Source: Chloroflexota bacterium (lineage in GTDB: Bacteria > Chloroflexota > Anaerolineae > JAAEKA01). Taken from it: a DNA stretch of 64,000 nucleotides. The notes beneath the pieces are model-generated. The model was not told where the DNA came from and did not search any database. It saw nothing but the letters and a program-made list of their open reading frames with translations. Position 1 is the stretch's first letter; each line of letters begins with the position of its first letter. The stretch is taken from positions 41,904 to 105,903 of the forward strand of contig JAYELL010000013.1 of the NCBI GenBank assembly GCA_034717495.1, in the 5' to 3' direction. Both the position numbers and the translations under genes were made by a program. Shown in pieces: positions 17,909-26,344 of the stretch.

Positions 17909-19246
17909 ATGATCTCACCCAACATTCTTTTCCTCCATACCCATAACACCGGCCGGCATGTGCAACCCTATGGCTATGCCGTGCCGACGCCCAATCTCCA
18001 GCGGCTGGCGGAAGAGGGGGTTCTATTTCGCCAGGCCTTCAGCACTGCTCCCACCTGTTCTCCAAGCCGGGCCAGTTTCCTTAGTGGGTTGTATCCCCAC
18101 ACCTGTGGGATGTCAGGTCTGGCGCACCGCGGGTTCAGGATGTCTGACTATCGGCAGCATCTTGTCCATGGGTTGAGTAAACATGGTTATCACACCGTTC
18201 TATCGGGAATCGAGGCCACGACCCTGAATGTGAGCGAGATCGGGTACGATCAGATTCTATCTGACCTGGATGTGAACTACCCGCACCAGACCAGGCCATC
18301 TGATCCAGCACAGGCGGCTGCTGACTTTCTGACAAACTCGCCTCCTGAGCCCTTCTTTCTGTCAGTGGGGTTGGAGGAAACGCACCGGCCCTTTCCACAG
18401 GCTGATTCTGGCGCCTTCGTCGCTGAAGATCCGCGCTACTGCCGCCCTCCCAATGCACTGCCAGACACATCCGAAACTCGTCGAGATATGGCTAACTTCA
18501 AGGCGTCGGCGCGGATCATGGACCAGAAGATCGGCACTGTGCTGCAAGTGCTTGAAGATGCAAATCTGGTGGACGATACGCTGGTTTTCTGTTTTTCTGA
18601 CCATGGCCTGCAGTTCCCGCGTCACATGGCTACTCTTAGCGACCGGGGTATTGGCGTTTTCCTGGTTGTCCGCGGCCCAGGAGGATTCCAGGGTGGTCAG
18701 GTGATCGATGCCATGGTAAGCCTGATAGACATGGTCCCCACGGTGTACGATCTGGCGGGGATTGCGCCAACCGATCGTCTGCACGGCAAGTCGCTGCGGC
18801 CTTTGGTGAACGGCGAGGTCAGCCAACTGCATGAGGTCATCTTCGCCGAGTCCAGTTACCATGCAGCCTACGAGCCCATGCGTTGCATTCGGACCGAACG
18901 CTACAAGTATATCAAGCGCTTTGACGATCGAGACGGGCCGGTGCTTGCCAACGTGGATAGGTCACCCAGCAAAGATGTCTTGCTCGATCATGGTTGGGCC
19001 GGCCAGCCCTGTCCCAGGGAGATGTTATTTGATCTCGTCTTTGATCCCAACGAAACCTGTAATCTGATCGAGCAGCCCGAATTGGCAGCCGTAGGTAGTG
19101 ATCTGCGAGCCCGACTGGCTGCGTGGATGGCGGAAACCGGAGACCCTTTGTTGACCCAAACCATTGTTCCCGCGCCGCCCGGCGCCCGTATCGACGATGC
19201 GGATGCTGCCGCACCCAACACCGTGCTGTATCGATTGGAGGAATGA
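17909..19246 (+). CDS. Sulfatase (S1 family, Cys-type)
   Basis: 445 residues. The formylglycine motif C-S-P-S-R (Cys50) in TCSPSRASFLSGLYPHTCG identifies an S1 sulfatase whose Cys needs oxidation by an FGE or anaerobic maturase (none in the window). Other motifs: CFSDHGLQFPRH and SLIDMVPTVYDLAG. The N-terminal metal site, usually Asp-Asp in IxADD, reads HTHNTGRHVQPYG, a clade-type His-x-His replacement with Asn where relatives usually keep Asp. No signal peptide is visible, so it probably acts in the cytoplasm on imported sulfated sugars (inference). Heparan-N-sulfatase-like enzymes are the nearest group I would suggest, with low certainty. Confidence 0.9.
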   Translation: MISPNILFLHTHNTGRHVQPYGYAVPTPNLQRLAEEGVLFRQAFSTAPTCSPSRASFLSGLYPHTCGMSGLAHRGFRMSDYRQHLVHGLSKHGYHTVLSGIEATTLNVSEIGYDQILSDLDVNYPHQTRPSDPAQAAADFLTNSPPEPFFLSVGLEETHRPFPQADSGAFVAEDPRYCRPPNALPDTSETRRDMANFKASARIMDQKIGTVLQVLEDANLVDDTLVFCFSDHGLQFPRHMATLSDRGIGVFLVVRGPGGFQGGQVIDAMVSLIDMVPTVYDLAGIAPTDRLHGKSLRPLVNGEVSQLHEVIFAESSYHAAYEPMRCIRTERYKYIKRFDDRDGPVLANVDRSPSKDVLLDHGWAGQPCPREMLFDLVFDPNETCNLIEQPELAAVGSDLRARLAAWMAETGDPLLTQTIVPAPPGARIDDADAAAPNTVLYRLEE

Positions 19247-19253
19247 ACCGACC

Positions 19254-20711
19254 ATGACCCTACCCAACCTGCTCTTCCTGATCACTGACCAGCAGCAGGC
19301 CGCTACGGTTGATCCTGGCTCCATTTGTCGGACGCCAAATCTAGACCGGCTGGTGACTGAGGGTGCGTACTTCAGCCGCTGCTACACCGTTAATCCGATC
19401 TGCTCACCGGCCCGCGCCAGCCTGATGACCGGCTTGTTCCCCACCAGTCATGGCATGGTGGATGTGACCCATGCCGTGGAGCCTTACCGTGCACAGCTGT
19501 GTGATGGGTTGTCTTTCTGGCCTCAAGCATTGCAGTCCGCGGGCTTTCATACGGGTTATTTCGGCAAGTGGCATGTCGAACGCAGCAATCGCCTGGAGAA
19601 ATTCGGCTTCGATGTCTACGACGTCGAGCGCTATCATCAGTTGGCGGGCCTGGTCGAACGGGATGATCAGATGTCGCCCCGTGGCGTGGTCCATCAAAAG
19701 GGCTACAAGGATTTTCTGCTGTACGGCGTTACCGATCAACCGGTCGAGCAGACTCCTGAGTATCACCTCTATAGCAGCGGTATCGAGTTCCTGCGGCAAG
19801 CCAGCCAGGAATCGCAGTCTCCGTGGGCTCTCTTTCTCAGCACAGAGGCGCCCCACGACCCCTATGTCGTGCCCAGGGCATACTACGAACGGTATGATCC
19901 TTCCGCCATACCGCTGCCAGCCAGCTTCGACGACGATCTTGGCAATCGACCCGCGCTCTATCGCCGCATTCAGCGGATCTGGCAGGAATTGGACCGAACC
20001 CAGTTCGCCCAGGCTATTGCTTGTTACTACGGCCTCTGTTCGCTGGTGGACGACCAGGTTGGACGCCTCTTGTCGGTTCTGGAGGAACTGGGACAGCTGG
20101 AAAACACCATTGTTGTCTTCACGTCCGATCATGGGGATTACATGGGCGCCCACCGCCTGATGCTCAAGGGCATTCCCGCATTCGAGCAGGCCTACCGGGT
20201 GCCGCTGATTATCCGGGGGCCGGGCATTCCGGCCGGGAAATCGGTGTAGGAGATCGTTAGCCTGATCGATCTGCCCCGTACCCTCACCCAGCTGTTGCTT
20301 GGCGAGGATTTTCCCTGCCAGGGCCGGTCATTGCAGCCACTGCTTCAATCACAAGATGCACCATGGTGCAACGAGGCTTATGCGGAGATGCAGGGACAGC
20401 GCTTTGCCTATCAGCAGCGCGTGCTCTGGCACGATAACTATAAGTACGTTTTCAACACCTTTGATGAGGATGAACTGTACAACCTGGCCGACGATCCCCA
20501 TGAACTGTGCAACCAGGCCGGCGACCCACAGAATCGGCCTGTATTGGAGGAGATGGCTCGTCGCATGTGGCAGATCATCCAGGAGACCGGGGACTCGAAT
20601 ATGTTGAAGGCGCAGTATGGCATGTTCCGTTTTGCCCCGGTCGGTCCTGAGACGGCAGATGGCGGTCAGAGGACGACAGACCGCGGACGACAGACCGCAG
20701 ACGACTGGTGA
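19254..20711 (+). pseudogene. Second sulfatase, interrupted by in-frame TAG
   Basis: ATG 19254 starts MTLPNLLFLITDQQQ; the Cys motif is C-S-P-A-R (Cys50). The frame runs to a TAG at 20247-20249 within RGPGIPAGKSV*EIVSLIDLPRTL. The same frame then continues for 154 codons with conserved sulfatase C-terminal sequence (KYVFNTFDEDELYNLADDP). The neighbouring sulfatase has an ordinary residue at the aligned position (QVIDAMVSLIDM). The stop therefore splits one gene and is either a recent nonsense mutation or a sequencing error. The 331-residue product would retain the active-site Cys but lack the C-terminal domain. The last 20 or so codons run into a low-complexity repeat. Confidence 0.85.
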
Positions 20712-20790
20712 TGGTCGGTGGTCAGAAGACGACAGATCGCAGGCGGCTGATGGTGGTCAGTGAACGGTGGCCTTCCGGCGGCGGTCAGCA
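20650..20790 (+). repeat. GACGACAGACCGCAG-type low-complexity repeat block
   Basis: Degenerate direct repeats of words such as GACGACAGACCGC, CAGAAGACGACAG and GGTCGGTGGTCAG fill the end of the broken sulfatase and the spacer before nagA. The same words (CAGAAGAC, GTCGGTGGT, CGCAGACGAC) recur in the block at about 25198-25290. They belong to one repeat family. Confidence 0.7.
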
Positions 20791-20805
20791 GTCATAGGTG
20801 ATGCT

Positions 20806-22011
20806 ATGAAAATGGAAGCAGCCAGACAACTTGCCGAACCTTTTACCCTGGTGAATGGCGAGATTGTGTTTCCCGACAGCGTTGCGGTCGGGGAAGCAGT
20901 GATCGTGCGCGGTGATAAAATTGAAGCCATCGTGCCCGTGGGCCGGCTACCCAAGGCTATGGCGCGCGTCGATGTGGGTGGACGGTTGATCACGGCAGGG
21001 TTGATCGACATCCACACCCACGGTGCCTTGGGTCATACCTTCAACGAAGCGACAGCCGAGGCCTTCGAAACCATCACGGTCGAAAACGCCCGTCGTGGGG
21101 TGACTTCTCTGCTGGCCACGCCCGCCACGGCGCCCATCGACGATCTGGTAGCCTGTTTGACATTCGCCCGAGGGTGGATGGGCGAGCCGTCCGCAGGTGC
21201 CCAGGTGCTCGGCGTCCACCTGGAAGGCCCCTATTTTGCCCTGGAACAGGCAGGCGCCCAGGATCCCGCCAACCTGCGTAACCCCGACGATGGCACTCCT
21301 GACCTGTTGTTGGAACACGCCGATGTGATCGAGATGATGAGCTACGCGCCGGAACTGCCCGGCGCCCTTGAGCTAACCGCCCGGTTGGATGGCCTGGGCA
21401 TCGTACCCGCGGCGGGCCACAGCATGGCCCGTGATAGCGACGTACAAGCAGCCATGGACCGGGGTCTTCGACATATCATCCATGTCTGGAGTGGTCAGTC
21501 CACAACGGTCCGGGAAGGTCTATGGAGAAAGCCTGGTCTCCTGGAGGCCAGCCTGGCCTTTGACGGTTTGACCGTGGAGATGATCGCCGACAACAAACAC
21601 CTGCCAGCCACCTTGATGAAGCTGGCCTATAAGTGCGTTGGACCAGATCGCCTGTGCATTGTCTCCGACGCCACCAGCGGCGCAGGGTTGCCCGAGGGCA
21701 GTCGCTATCGAATGGGTGAGATGGTGTACGAGGTTGAAGGCGGGGTCGGCGTGATGCTGGATCGCTCCTGCTTCGCGGGCAGCACTACCTTGCTTGACCG
21801 GATGATACCGGTGCTGATCGATGCCGTCGGCGTTCCCCTGGCCGAGGCTGTCGCAATGGCAACCCTCAACCCTGCCCGCGTTATTGGCATAGACGACCGC
21901 AAGGGCAGCCTGGCACCGGGCAAGGATGCCGATATCAGCATCTTCGATGACGACTTTATTGCCTGGCGTACCATGATCGGTGGGCGTTGGGTTTTTCCCA
22001 GTAATCGGTAA
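20806..22011 (+). CDS. nagA: N-acetylglucosamine-6-phosphate deacetylase
   Basis: 401 residues from ATG 20806, chosen because AGGTG (20796-20800) precedes it; the frame is open 39 nt further up into the repeat. Amidohydrolase motifs: metal-site IDIHTHGALGHTF, LGVHLEGPYF, AAGHSMARDSDV, HVWSGQST and the catalytic VSDATSGAGLPEG. NagA converts GlcNAc-6-P to GlcN-6-P in the cytoplasm, and the next gene, nagB, takes the product to fructose-6-P. No GlcNAc kinase or PTS gene is nearby. The HVWSGQST stretch differs from HLFNAM in classical NagA, so a related N-acetyl-hexosamine phosphate is possible. Confidence 0.88.
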   Translation: MKMEAARQLAEPFTLVNGEIVFPDSVAVGEAVIVRGDKIEAIVPVGRLPKAMARVDVGGRLITAGLIDIHTHGALGHTFNEATAEAFETITVENARRGVTSLLATPATAPIDDLVACLTFARGWMGEPSAGAQVLGVHLEGPYFALEQAGAQDPANLRNPDDGTPDLLLEHADVIEMMSYAPELPGALELTARLDGLGIVPAAGHSMARDSDVQAAMDRGLRHIIHVWSGQSTTVREGLWRKPGLLEASLAFDGLTVEMIADNKHLPATLMKLAYKCVGPDRLCIVSDATSGAGLPEGSRYRMGEMVYEVEGGVGVMLDRSCFAGSTTLLDRMIPVLIDAVGVPLAEAVAMATLNPARVIGIDDRKGSLAPGKDADISIFDDDFIAWRTMIGGRWVFPSNR

Positions 22012-22092
22012 ACGGTATTCGGTAACCCGATTTCCAATCTACCAGTTCACCAATCTACCTACCTACCAATTTACCAACCTAACCTAGCAAAT
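22012..22092 (+). repeat. Low-complexity spacer of CTACC/ATTTACC words
   Basis: The region reads as degenerate tandem words: TCGGTAAACGGTATTCGGTAA, then CCAATCTACC, CACCAATCTACC, TACCTACCAATTTACCAACC. No promoter, ORF or terminator is evident. A short echo (TCGGTAAACGGATCACCGATTACGG) sits at the 3' end of the AGE-family gene (17868-17892). Confidence 0.55.
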
Positions 22093-22103
22093 CTGGAGCC
22101 AAC

Positions 22104-22892
22104 ATGTCAAACGCACCCATAAGGGAGACACAAATCAAAAACCTACCCATCAGCATCTACGAGAGCAACGAGGCGATGGGGCGGGCCGCCGCAGCCGAGG
22201 CTGCCATCATCATCAGACAGGCCATCGAGGAAAAGGGCCGGGCCAATATCATCGTGGCTACCGGCAACTCCCAGCTTAGCTTCCTGGCCGCCCTGCGCGG
22301 GATGCCCGCAATCGACTGGTCCAAAATCAGCGTGTTTCACATGGACGAATACGTAGGCATCGATCCGCAACACCCGGCCAGCTTTCCCCTGTTTTTACAC
22401 AGGCATCTGGTCGATCATGTCCAGCCCGGGGCGTTCTATCCGGTCGGAGGCCGGGCCGACGATACCGATGCCATCTGCAGGGACTACGAGGCACTACTGC
22501 GCTCGAATCCGGCCGACCTGGTGGCCATGGGCATCGGTGAGAACGGACACATCGCTTTCAACGACCCACCCTACGCCGACTTCGACGACCCGGTTTGGGT
22601 CAAGGTGGTGAAACTGGATGAAAAATCCCGGCGGCAGCAGGTTGGTGAAGGGCATTTCGCCAGCCTGGATGAGGTGCCTACCCACGCCGTCACGCTGACC
22701 ATTCCGGCTCTCCTGGCACCCGAAAACGTGTTGTGCATCGTGCCTGAAGCACGCAAGGCCGAGGCCGTCCGCGATGCCCTGCGCGGCCCCATCACCGAGG
22801 ATTGCCCGGCGTCCATTCTGCGCCAACAACCGAACGTGCATCTCTTTTTGGATGCAGATGCGGCTGCATTGGCATTTCCCGTGGACGCATGA
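22104..22892 (+). CDS. nagB: Glucosamine-6-phosphate deaminase/isomerase
   Basis: 262 residues. Family motifs IIVATGNSQLSFLAAL, SVFHMDEYVGI, the active-site GIGENGHIAFNDPP and a C-terminal LRQQPNVHLFLD identify NagB/6-phosphogluconolactonase superfamily, NagB branch. It deaminates GlcN-6-P to fructose-6-P and NH3. GGAGCC precedes ATG. Next to nagA it completes aminosugar entry into glycolysis. The enzyme lacks the E. coli C-terminal extension, so allosteric control by GlcNAc-6-P is unlikely (inference). Confidence 0.9.
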   Translation: MSNAPIRETQIKNLPISIYESNEAMGRAAAAEAAIIIRQAIEEKGRANIIVATGNSQLSFLAALRGMPAIDWSKISVFHMDEYVGIDPQHPASFPLFLHRHLVDHVQPGAFYPVGGRADDTDAICRDYEALLRSNPADLVAMGIGENGHIAFNDPPYADFDDPVWVKVVKLDEKSRRQQVGEGHFASLDEVPTHAVTLTIPALLAPENVLCIVPEARKAEAVRDALRGPITEDCPASILRQQPNVHLFLDADAAALAFPVDA

Positions 22893-22905
22893 TGCCGGAG
22901 GATAG

Positions 22906-24078
22906 ATGAATTCACGACAACGTCTCTTAACTACCCTCGATCACAGGGAGCCCGACCGGGTGCCCTTCGACCTGGGCAGCACCCAGGTTACGGGCATCCA
23001 TGCGGTGGCCTATCGTTCCCTGCGACAGGCGTTGGGGTTGCCCGATGTCGAGCCTGAGCTATGTGATACGATCCAGCAGCTCGCGCTGCCCGATCAAGAC
23101 CTGGTCCAGCGGCTCGGGATCGACACGCGCGGCCTTTACCCGCTCAATAGTCATAACTGGGGCGGCACCACGAAGGACCACGGTGATCACTGGCTCTACC
23201 GGGATGAGTGGGGCATCGTTCACCGGCGAGAGAAGCCAGATGGTCTCTATTTCAGTATCGTCCAGGTGCCATTGCCCCAGTCCGATCTGACGGCCAAGAA
23301 TATCCAGGACTACCCCTGGCCCGACATGGGAGGCCGTTGGCGGGTGGCGGGGTTGCGGGAGCAGGCAGAGCGCTTGCGGGCAGACGGCTATGCCGTGGTG
23401 CTCAAGGATGCCTTCGCCGGCATCTTCGAATTCGCCCAGCGCATCGTCGGTATGGAGAATCTCTTGATGATGATGGCGCTGGACGAGTCGCTGGCCTGCA
23501 CGCTGTTCGATGCCATCCTGGCATTGAAGCTGGATTACTGGCAAACGGCGCTGGACGAACTGGGAGACCCTTCGGCAGGCTCGGGAAATAGCCTGGTCGA
23601 TGTGGTTAGCTATGCCGACGACTATGGCACCCAGGTGTCCCAGCTCATCTCGCCGGCCATGTTCCGCCGGCAGTTGAAGCCGCGGGTCAGACAGGTCTTC
23701 GAGCTGCAGGCCAAGCTTGCGCCCCATGCCAAACGCTTTTTCCACTCCGACGGCAATGTACGCCCCTTACTGCCCGATTTCATCGAGATGGGCGTGCAGA
23801 TCCTCAACCCCATCCATATCCGCGCGACCGGCATGGACCCGGTCGCTCTCAAGCGGGATTTTGGCAATGATCTTGTGTTCTGGGGAGGTGGGGTGGACAC
23901 GCAGGGCGTGTTGCCATCAGGGACGCCTGAGGAAGTCAAGGAGGACGTGCGGCGCAACATCGAGGCGCTGGCTCCCGGCGGGGGCTATGTCTTCAACACG
24001 ATCCACAACATCCAGGCCGACGTGCCACCGAAAAACATCATTGCCATGTGGGAGGCGTTGCGGGAATATGGTGGTTAG
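22906..24078 (+). CDS. Uroporphyrinogen decarboxylase-like protein (UroD-like 3)
   Basis: 390 residues. The N-terminus MNSRQRLLTTLDHREPDRVPFDLG and the VSYADDYGTQ, LISPAMFRRQLKPR and FHSDGNVRPLLPDFIE blocks are typical of UroD-like proteins. The end, GGGYVFNTIHNIQADVPPKNI, has His in place of Cys, and the central motif is HSDG, not HxCG. The Zn site of methyltransferases is thus altered. Around 23566-23585 the DNA CCTTCGGCAGGCTCGGG adds about eight residues (PSAGSGNS) before the conserved LVDVVSY block. It starts 14 nt after nagB, so it is co-transcribed. Confidence 0.82.
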   Translation: MNSRQRLLTTLDHREPDRVPFDLGSTQVTGIHAVAYRSLRQALGLPDVEPELCDTIQQLALPDQDLVQRLGIDTRGLYPLNSHNWGGTTKDHGDHWLYRDEWGIVHRREKPDGLYFSIVQVPLPQSDLTAKNIQDYPWPDMGGRWRVAGLREQAERLRADGYAVVLKDAFAGIFEFAQRIVGMENLLMMMALDESLACTLFDAILALKLDYWQTALDELGDPSAGSGNSLVDVVSYADDYGTQVSQLISPAMFRRQLKPRVRQVFELQAKLAPHAKRFFHSDGNVRPLLPDFIEMGVQILNPIHIRATGMDPVALKRDFGNDLVFWGGGVDTQGVLPSGTPEEVKEDVRRNIEALAPGGGYVFNTIHNIQADVPPKNIIAMWEALREYGG

Positions 24079-24179
24079 TGACCACAAAGCCCCAGGGCGA
24101 AGTGTTGTGGCGCGGCAAGTGGGAGGTATCCATCGCGGCCACTCACCGCCCACCGCTTTCCACTATCAACGGAGTCATC

Positions 24180-25169
24180 ATGAATTACAAAAAGCTTGGA
24201 CACACGGACATTCTTGTTTCCCCGGTGGCCCTGGGCTGCTGGGGCTTCGTGCAGGATTTTCACTGGGGGGCTCAGGAGAACGCCCAGTCCATCGCGACCG
24301 TCTACGCAGCCCTGGACGCTGGCATCAATTTCTTCGATACGGCGGAGGCCTATGGAGACGGTCGTTCGGAGGAGGTGTTGGGTAGGGCATTGGCCGGTCG
24401 GCGCCACCAGGCTGTGGTTGCCAGCAAGGTCAACGGCGAAAACCTGGCTCCCGCCGATCTGCGGCGGTCCTGCGAGGCCAGCCTGCGCCGGCTCGGCACA
24501 GACTACCTGGATCTCTACCAGATTCACTGGCCCAACCTGGCGATTCCCCTGGCTGAAACCATGGGCGAGCTGCAGGAGCTGCAGGCCGAGGGCAAGATTC
24601 GGGCCATTGGCGTGTCGAATTTCGCGGTGGCCGGCATGCAAGAGGTGCTTCCTCTGGGTAGCATTGGGTCCAATCAACTACCCTATAACCTGCTCTGGCG
24701 CGCCATCGAGTTCGATATTCAGCCGATTTGCCAGCAGCGAGGGGTGGGCATTCTCTGCTACAGCCCCTTGATGCACGCCTTGCTGGCCGACAAGTATCCT
24801 ACGCTGGCCGACATGCCCGACAGCCGCGCTCGCAGCAGGCATTTCTCCGGCCAACGGGCCCAAACCCGGCACGGTGAGGCAGGTTGCGAGGCTGAAACCA
24901 TGGCAGCACTGGCGCGGATTCGGGAGATATGCCAGGAGATTGGCGAACCAATGGCCCATGTGGCCATCGCCTGGCTCATGCAACGGCCGGCCGTAACAGC
25001 GGTCATCGCCGGCGCGCGCCGGCCCGAGCAGGCGGTGGACAACGCCGAGGCTGCCCGGTTGGTTCTCAGCCCGGATGTCGTGCAGGCACTGGACGACGCC
25101 ACAGAAGAGGTCAAACAATGCCTTGGGCCCAACCCAGATATGTGGCAGTCGCAGTCGCGGTTTTACTAA
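24180..25169 (+). CDS. Aldo/keto reductase
   Basis: 329 residues from ATG 24180 (GGAG at 24171). The N-terminus MNYKKLGHTDILVSPVALG is the standard AKR start. The catalytic tetrad is visible: Asp and Tyr in FFDTAEAYGDG, Lys in VVASKVNG, His in YQIHWPN. NADP-binding C-terminal IAGARRPEQAVDNAEA. Cytosolic NADPH-dependent oxidoreductase; the substrate is probably a sugar or aldonate carbonyl by context. Its stop codon TAA is the first three bases of the left inverted repeat of the element at 25167-25316. Confidence 0.9.
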   Translation: MNYKKLGHTDILVSPVALGCWGFVQDFHWGAQENAQSIATVYAALDAGINFFDTAEAYGDGRSEEVLGRALAGRRHQAVVASKVNGENLAPADLRRSCEASLRRLGTDYLDLYQIHWPNLAIPLAETMGELQELQAEGKIRAIGVSNFAVAGMQEVLPLGSIGSNQLPYNLLWRAIEFDIQPICQQRGVGILCYSPLMHALLADKYPTLADMPDSRARSRHFSGQRAQTRHGEAGCEAETMAALARIREICQEIGEPMAHVAIAWLMQRPAVTAVIAGARRPEQAVDNAEAARLVLSPDVVQALDDATEEVKQCLGPNPDMWQSQSRFY

Positions 25170-25316
25170 CTGGAGTTACGCAGGTAACAATGTGCTCAGA
25201 AGGCGGCGGACGGCTTTCAGAAGACCGCAGACGACGGACGGCGGACCGCTTCCAGAAGACGGCGGTCGGTGGTCCGTGGTCGGCAAGGTAGCGCTCTAAC
25301 TGCGTAACATGAGTTA
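25167..25316. mobile_element. MITE-like element with 17-bp imperfect terminal inverted repeats
   Basis: TAACTGGAGTTACGCAG (25167-25183) and the inverse of TAACTCATGTTACGCAG (25300-25316) match at 14 of 17 positions, with nine contiguous (GTTACGCAG). They flank about 116 bp of GC-rich low-complexity repeat (CAGAAGACCGCAGACGACGG and similar) related to the block at 20650-20790. There is no ORF and no clear target duplication. It overlaps the stop codon of the upstream gene and ends 17 bp before the next start. It fits a non-autonomous element or a repetitive extragenic hairpin. Confidence 0.55.
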
Positions 25317-25333
25317 CTGAAGAGGATTCCATT

Positions 25334-26320
25334 ATGAAAGTTCTGTTCATTGGCGGCACCGGTATCATCAGCTCGGCCTGCACACCCCTGGCTGAGGAGC
25401 GGGGAGTCGACCTGTATCTCTTGAACCGAGGCCAGACCGATCGACCCGTGCCCGAGGGTGTGACGGTATTGCATGGCGATATCCGTAGCCCCGACACTGT
25501 GGAGTCAGTGCTCGACGACCACACCTTCGACTCGGTGGTGAACTGGATTGCTTTTACACCGGAGCACGTGCAGACCGATATCGAGCTCTTCCGCGGTCGC
25601 ACAGGGCAGTATGTCTTCATCAGCTCGGCCTCGGTCTACCAGACCCCACCGGCCAGCCTGCCGGTCACCGAATCGACCATGTTGGATAATCCTTTTTGGG
25701 AATACTCCCGGCAGAAGATCGCCTGCGAGGAATTGTTGGTGCGGGCCTATCGCGATGAGAAGTTTCCCATGACCATCGTGCGTCCTTCCCATACCTATGA
25801 TGCCCGCATGATTCCGATCTTCGGCGGCTACACGGCCCTGCACCGCATGATGCGAGGCCAACCTGTGATCGTGCCTGGCGATGGCACATCCCTGTGGACG
25901 CTGACCCATCACACCGATTTTGCCAAAGGCTTCGTGCCCTTGCTGGGCAATCACCGAACCATTGGCGAGGCCTACCATATTACCTCCGACGAGTGGCTGA
26001 GCTGGAATCAGATCACCCGAATCCTGGCCGATGCTGCGGGGGTCGAGCCCAGCCTGGTGCATGTGCCGTCCGAGTTGATCAATGCTTTTGACCCTGATTT
26101 GGGTGCCGGGCTGTTGGGCGACAAGCAGCACAGCATGATCTTCGACAACAGCAAGATCAAACGGTTGGTGCCCGATTTTGCCTGCATCATTCCATTTTCT
26201 CAGGGCGCCAGGGAGATGGTTGCCTGGCGTCTGGCCGATCCGGCTCGACAGATGATGGACGACGGGATGGATGCATTGATGGAGCGGATCATAACCGCGT
26301 TCAGGATGGCCTGGCCATAA
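25334..26320 (+). CDS. NAD-dependent epimerase/dehydratase family protein
   Basis: 328 residues, extended SDR. Nucleotide site GGTGIISSACTPL, SSASVYQTPP and the catalytic Tyr-Lys pair in YSRQKIACEE. The C-terminal half (WLSWNQITRILADAAGVEP) fits sugar-nucleotide or sugar oxidoreductases of this family. GAAGAGGATTCCATT precedes ATG. Within a glycan/uronate cluster it could oxidise or epimerise a free sugar or a nucleotide sugar; specificity cannot be read. Confidence 0.85.
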   Translation: MKVLFIGGTGIISSACTPLAEERGVDLYLLNRGQTDRPVPEGVTVLHGDIRSPDTVESVLDDHTFDSVVNWIAFTPEHVQTDIELFRGRTGQYVFISSASVYQTPPASLPVTESTMLDNPFWEYSRQKIACEELLVRAYRDEKFPMTIVRPSHTYDARMIPIFGGYTALHRMMRGQPVIVPGDGTSLWTLTHHTDFAKGFVPLLGNHRTIGEAYHITSDEWLSWNQITRILADAAGVEPSLVHVPSELINAFDPDLGAGLLGDKQHSMIFDNSKIKRLVPDFACIIPFSQGAREMVAWRLADPARQMMDDGMDALMERIITAFRMAWP

Positions 26321-26344
26321 ATCACACCGAATAACGAGACAAGC

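Noticed and set aside
20247..20249. TAG as pyrrolysine codon
   Set aside because: The position is an ordinary loop residue in sulfatases, and no pyl genes are seen. Nonsense mutation or base error is simpler.
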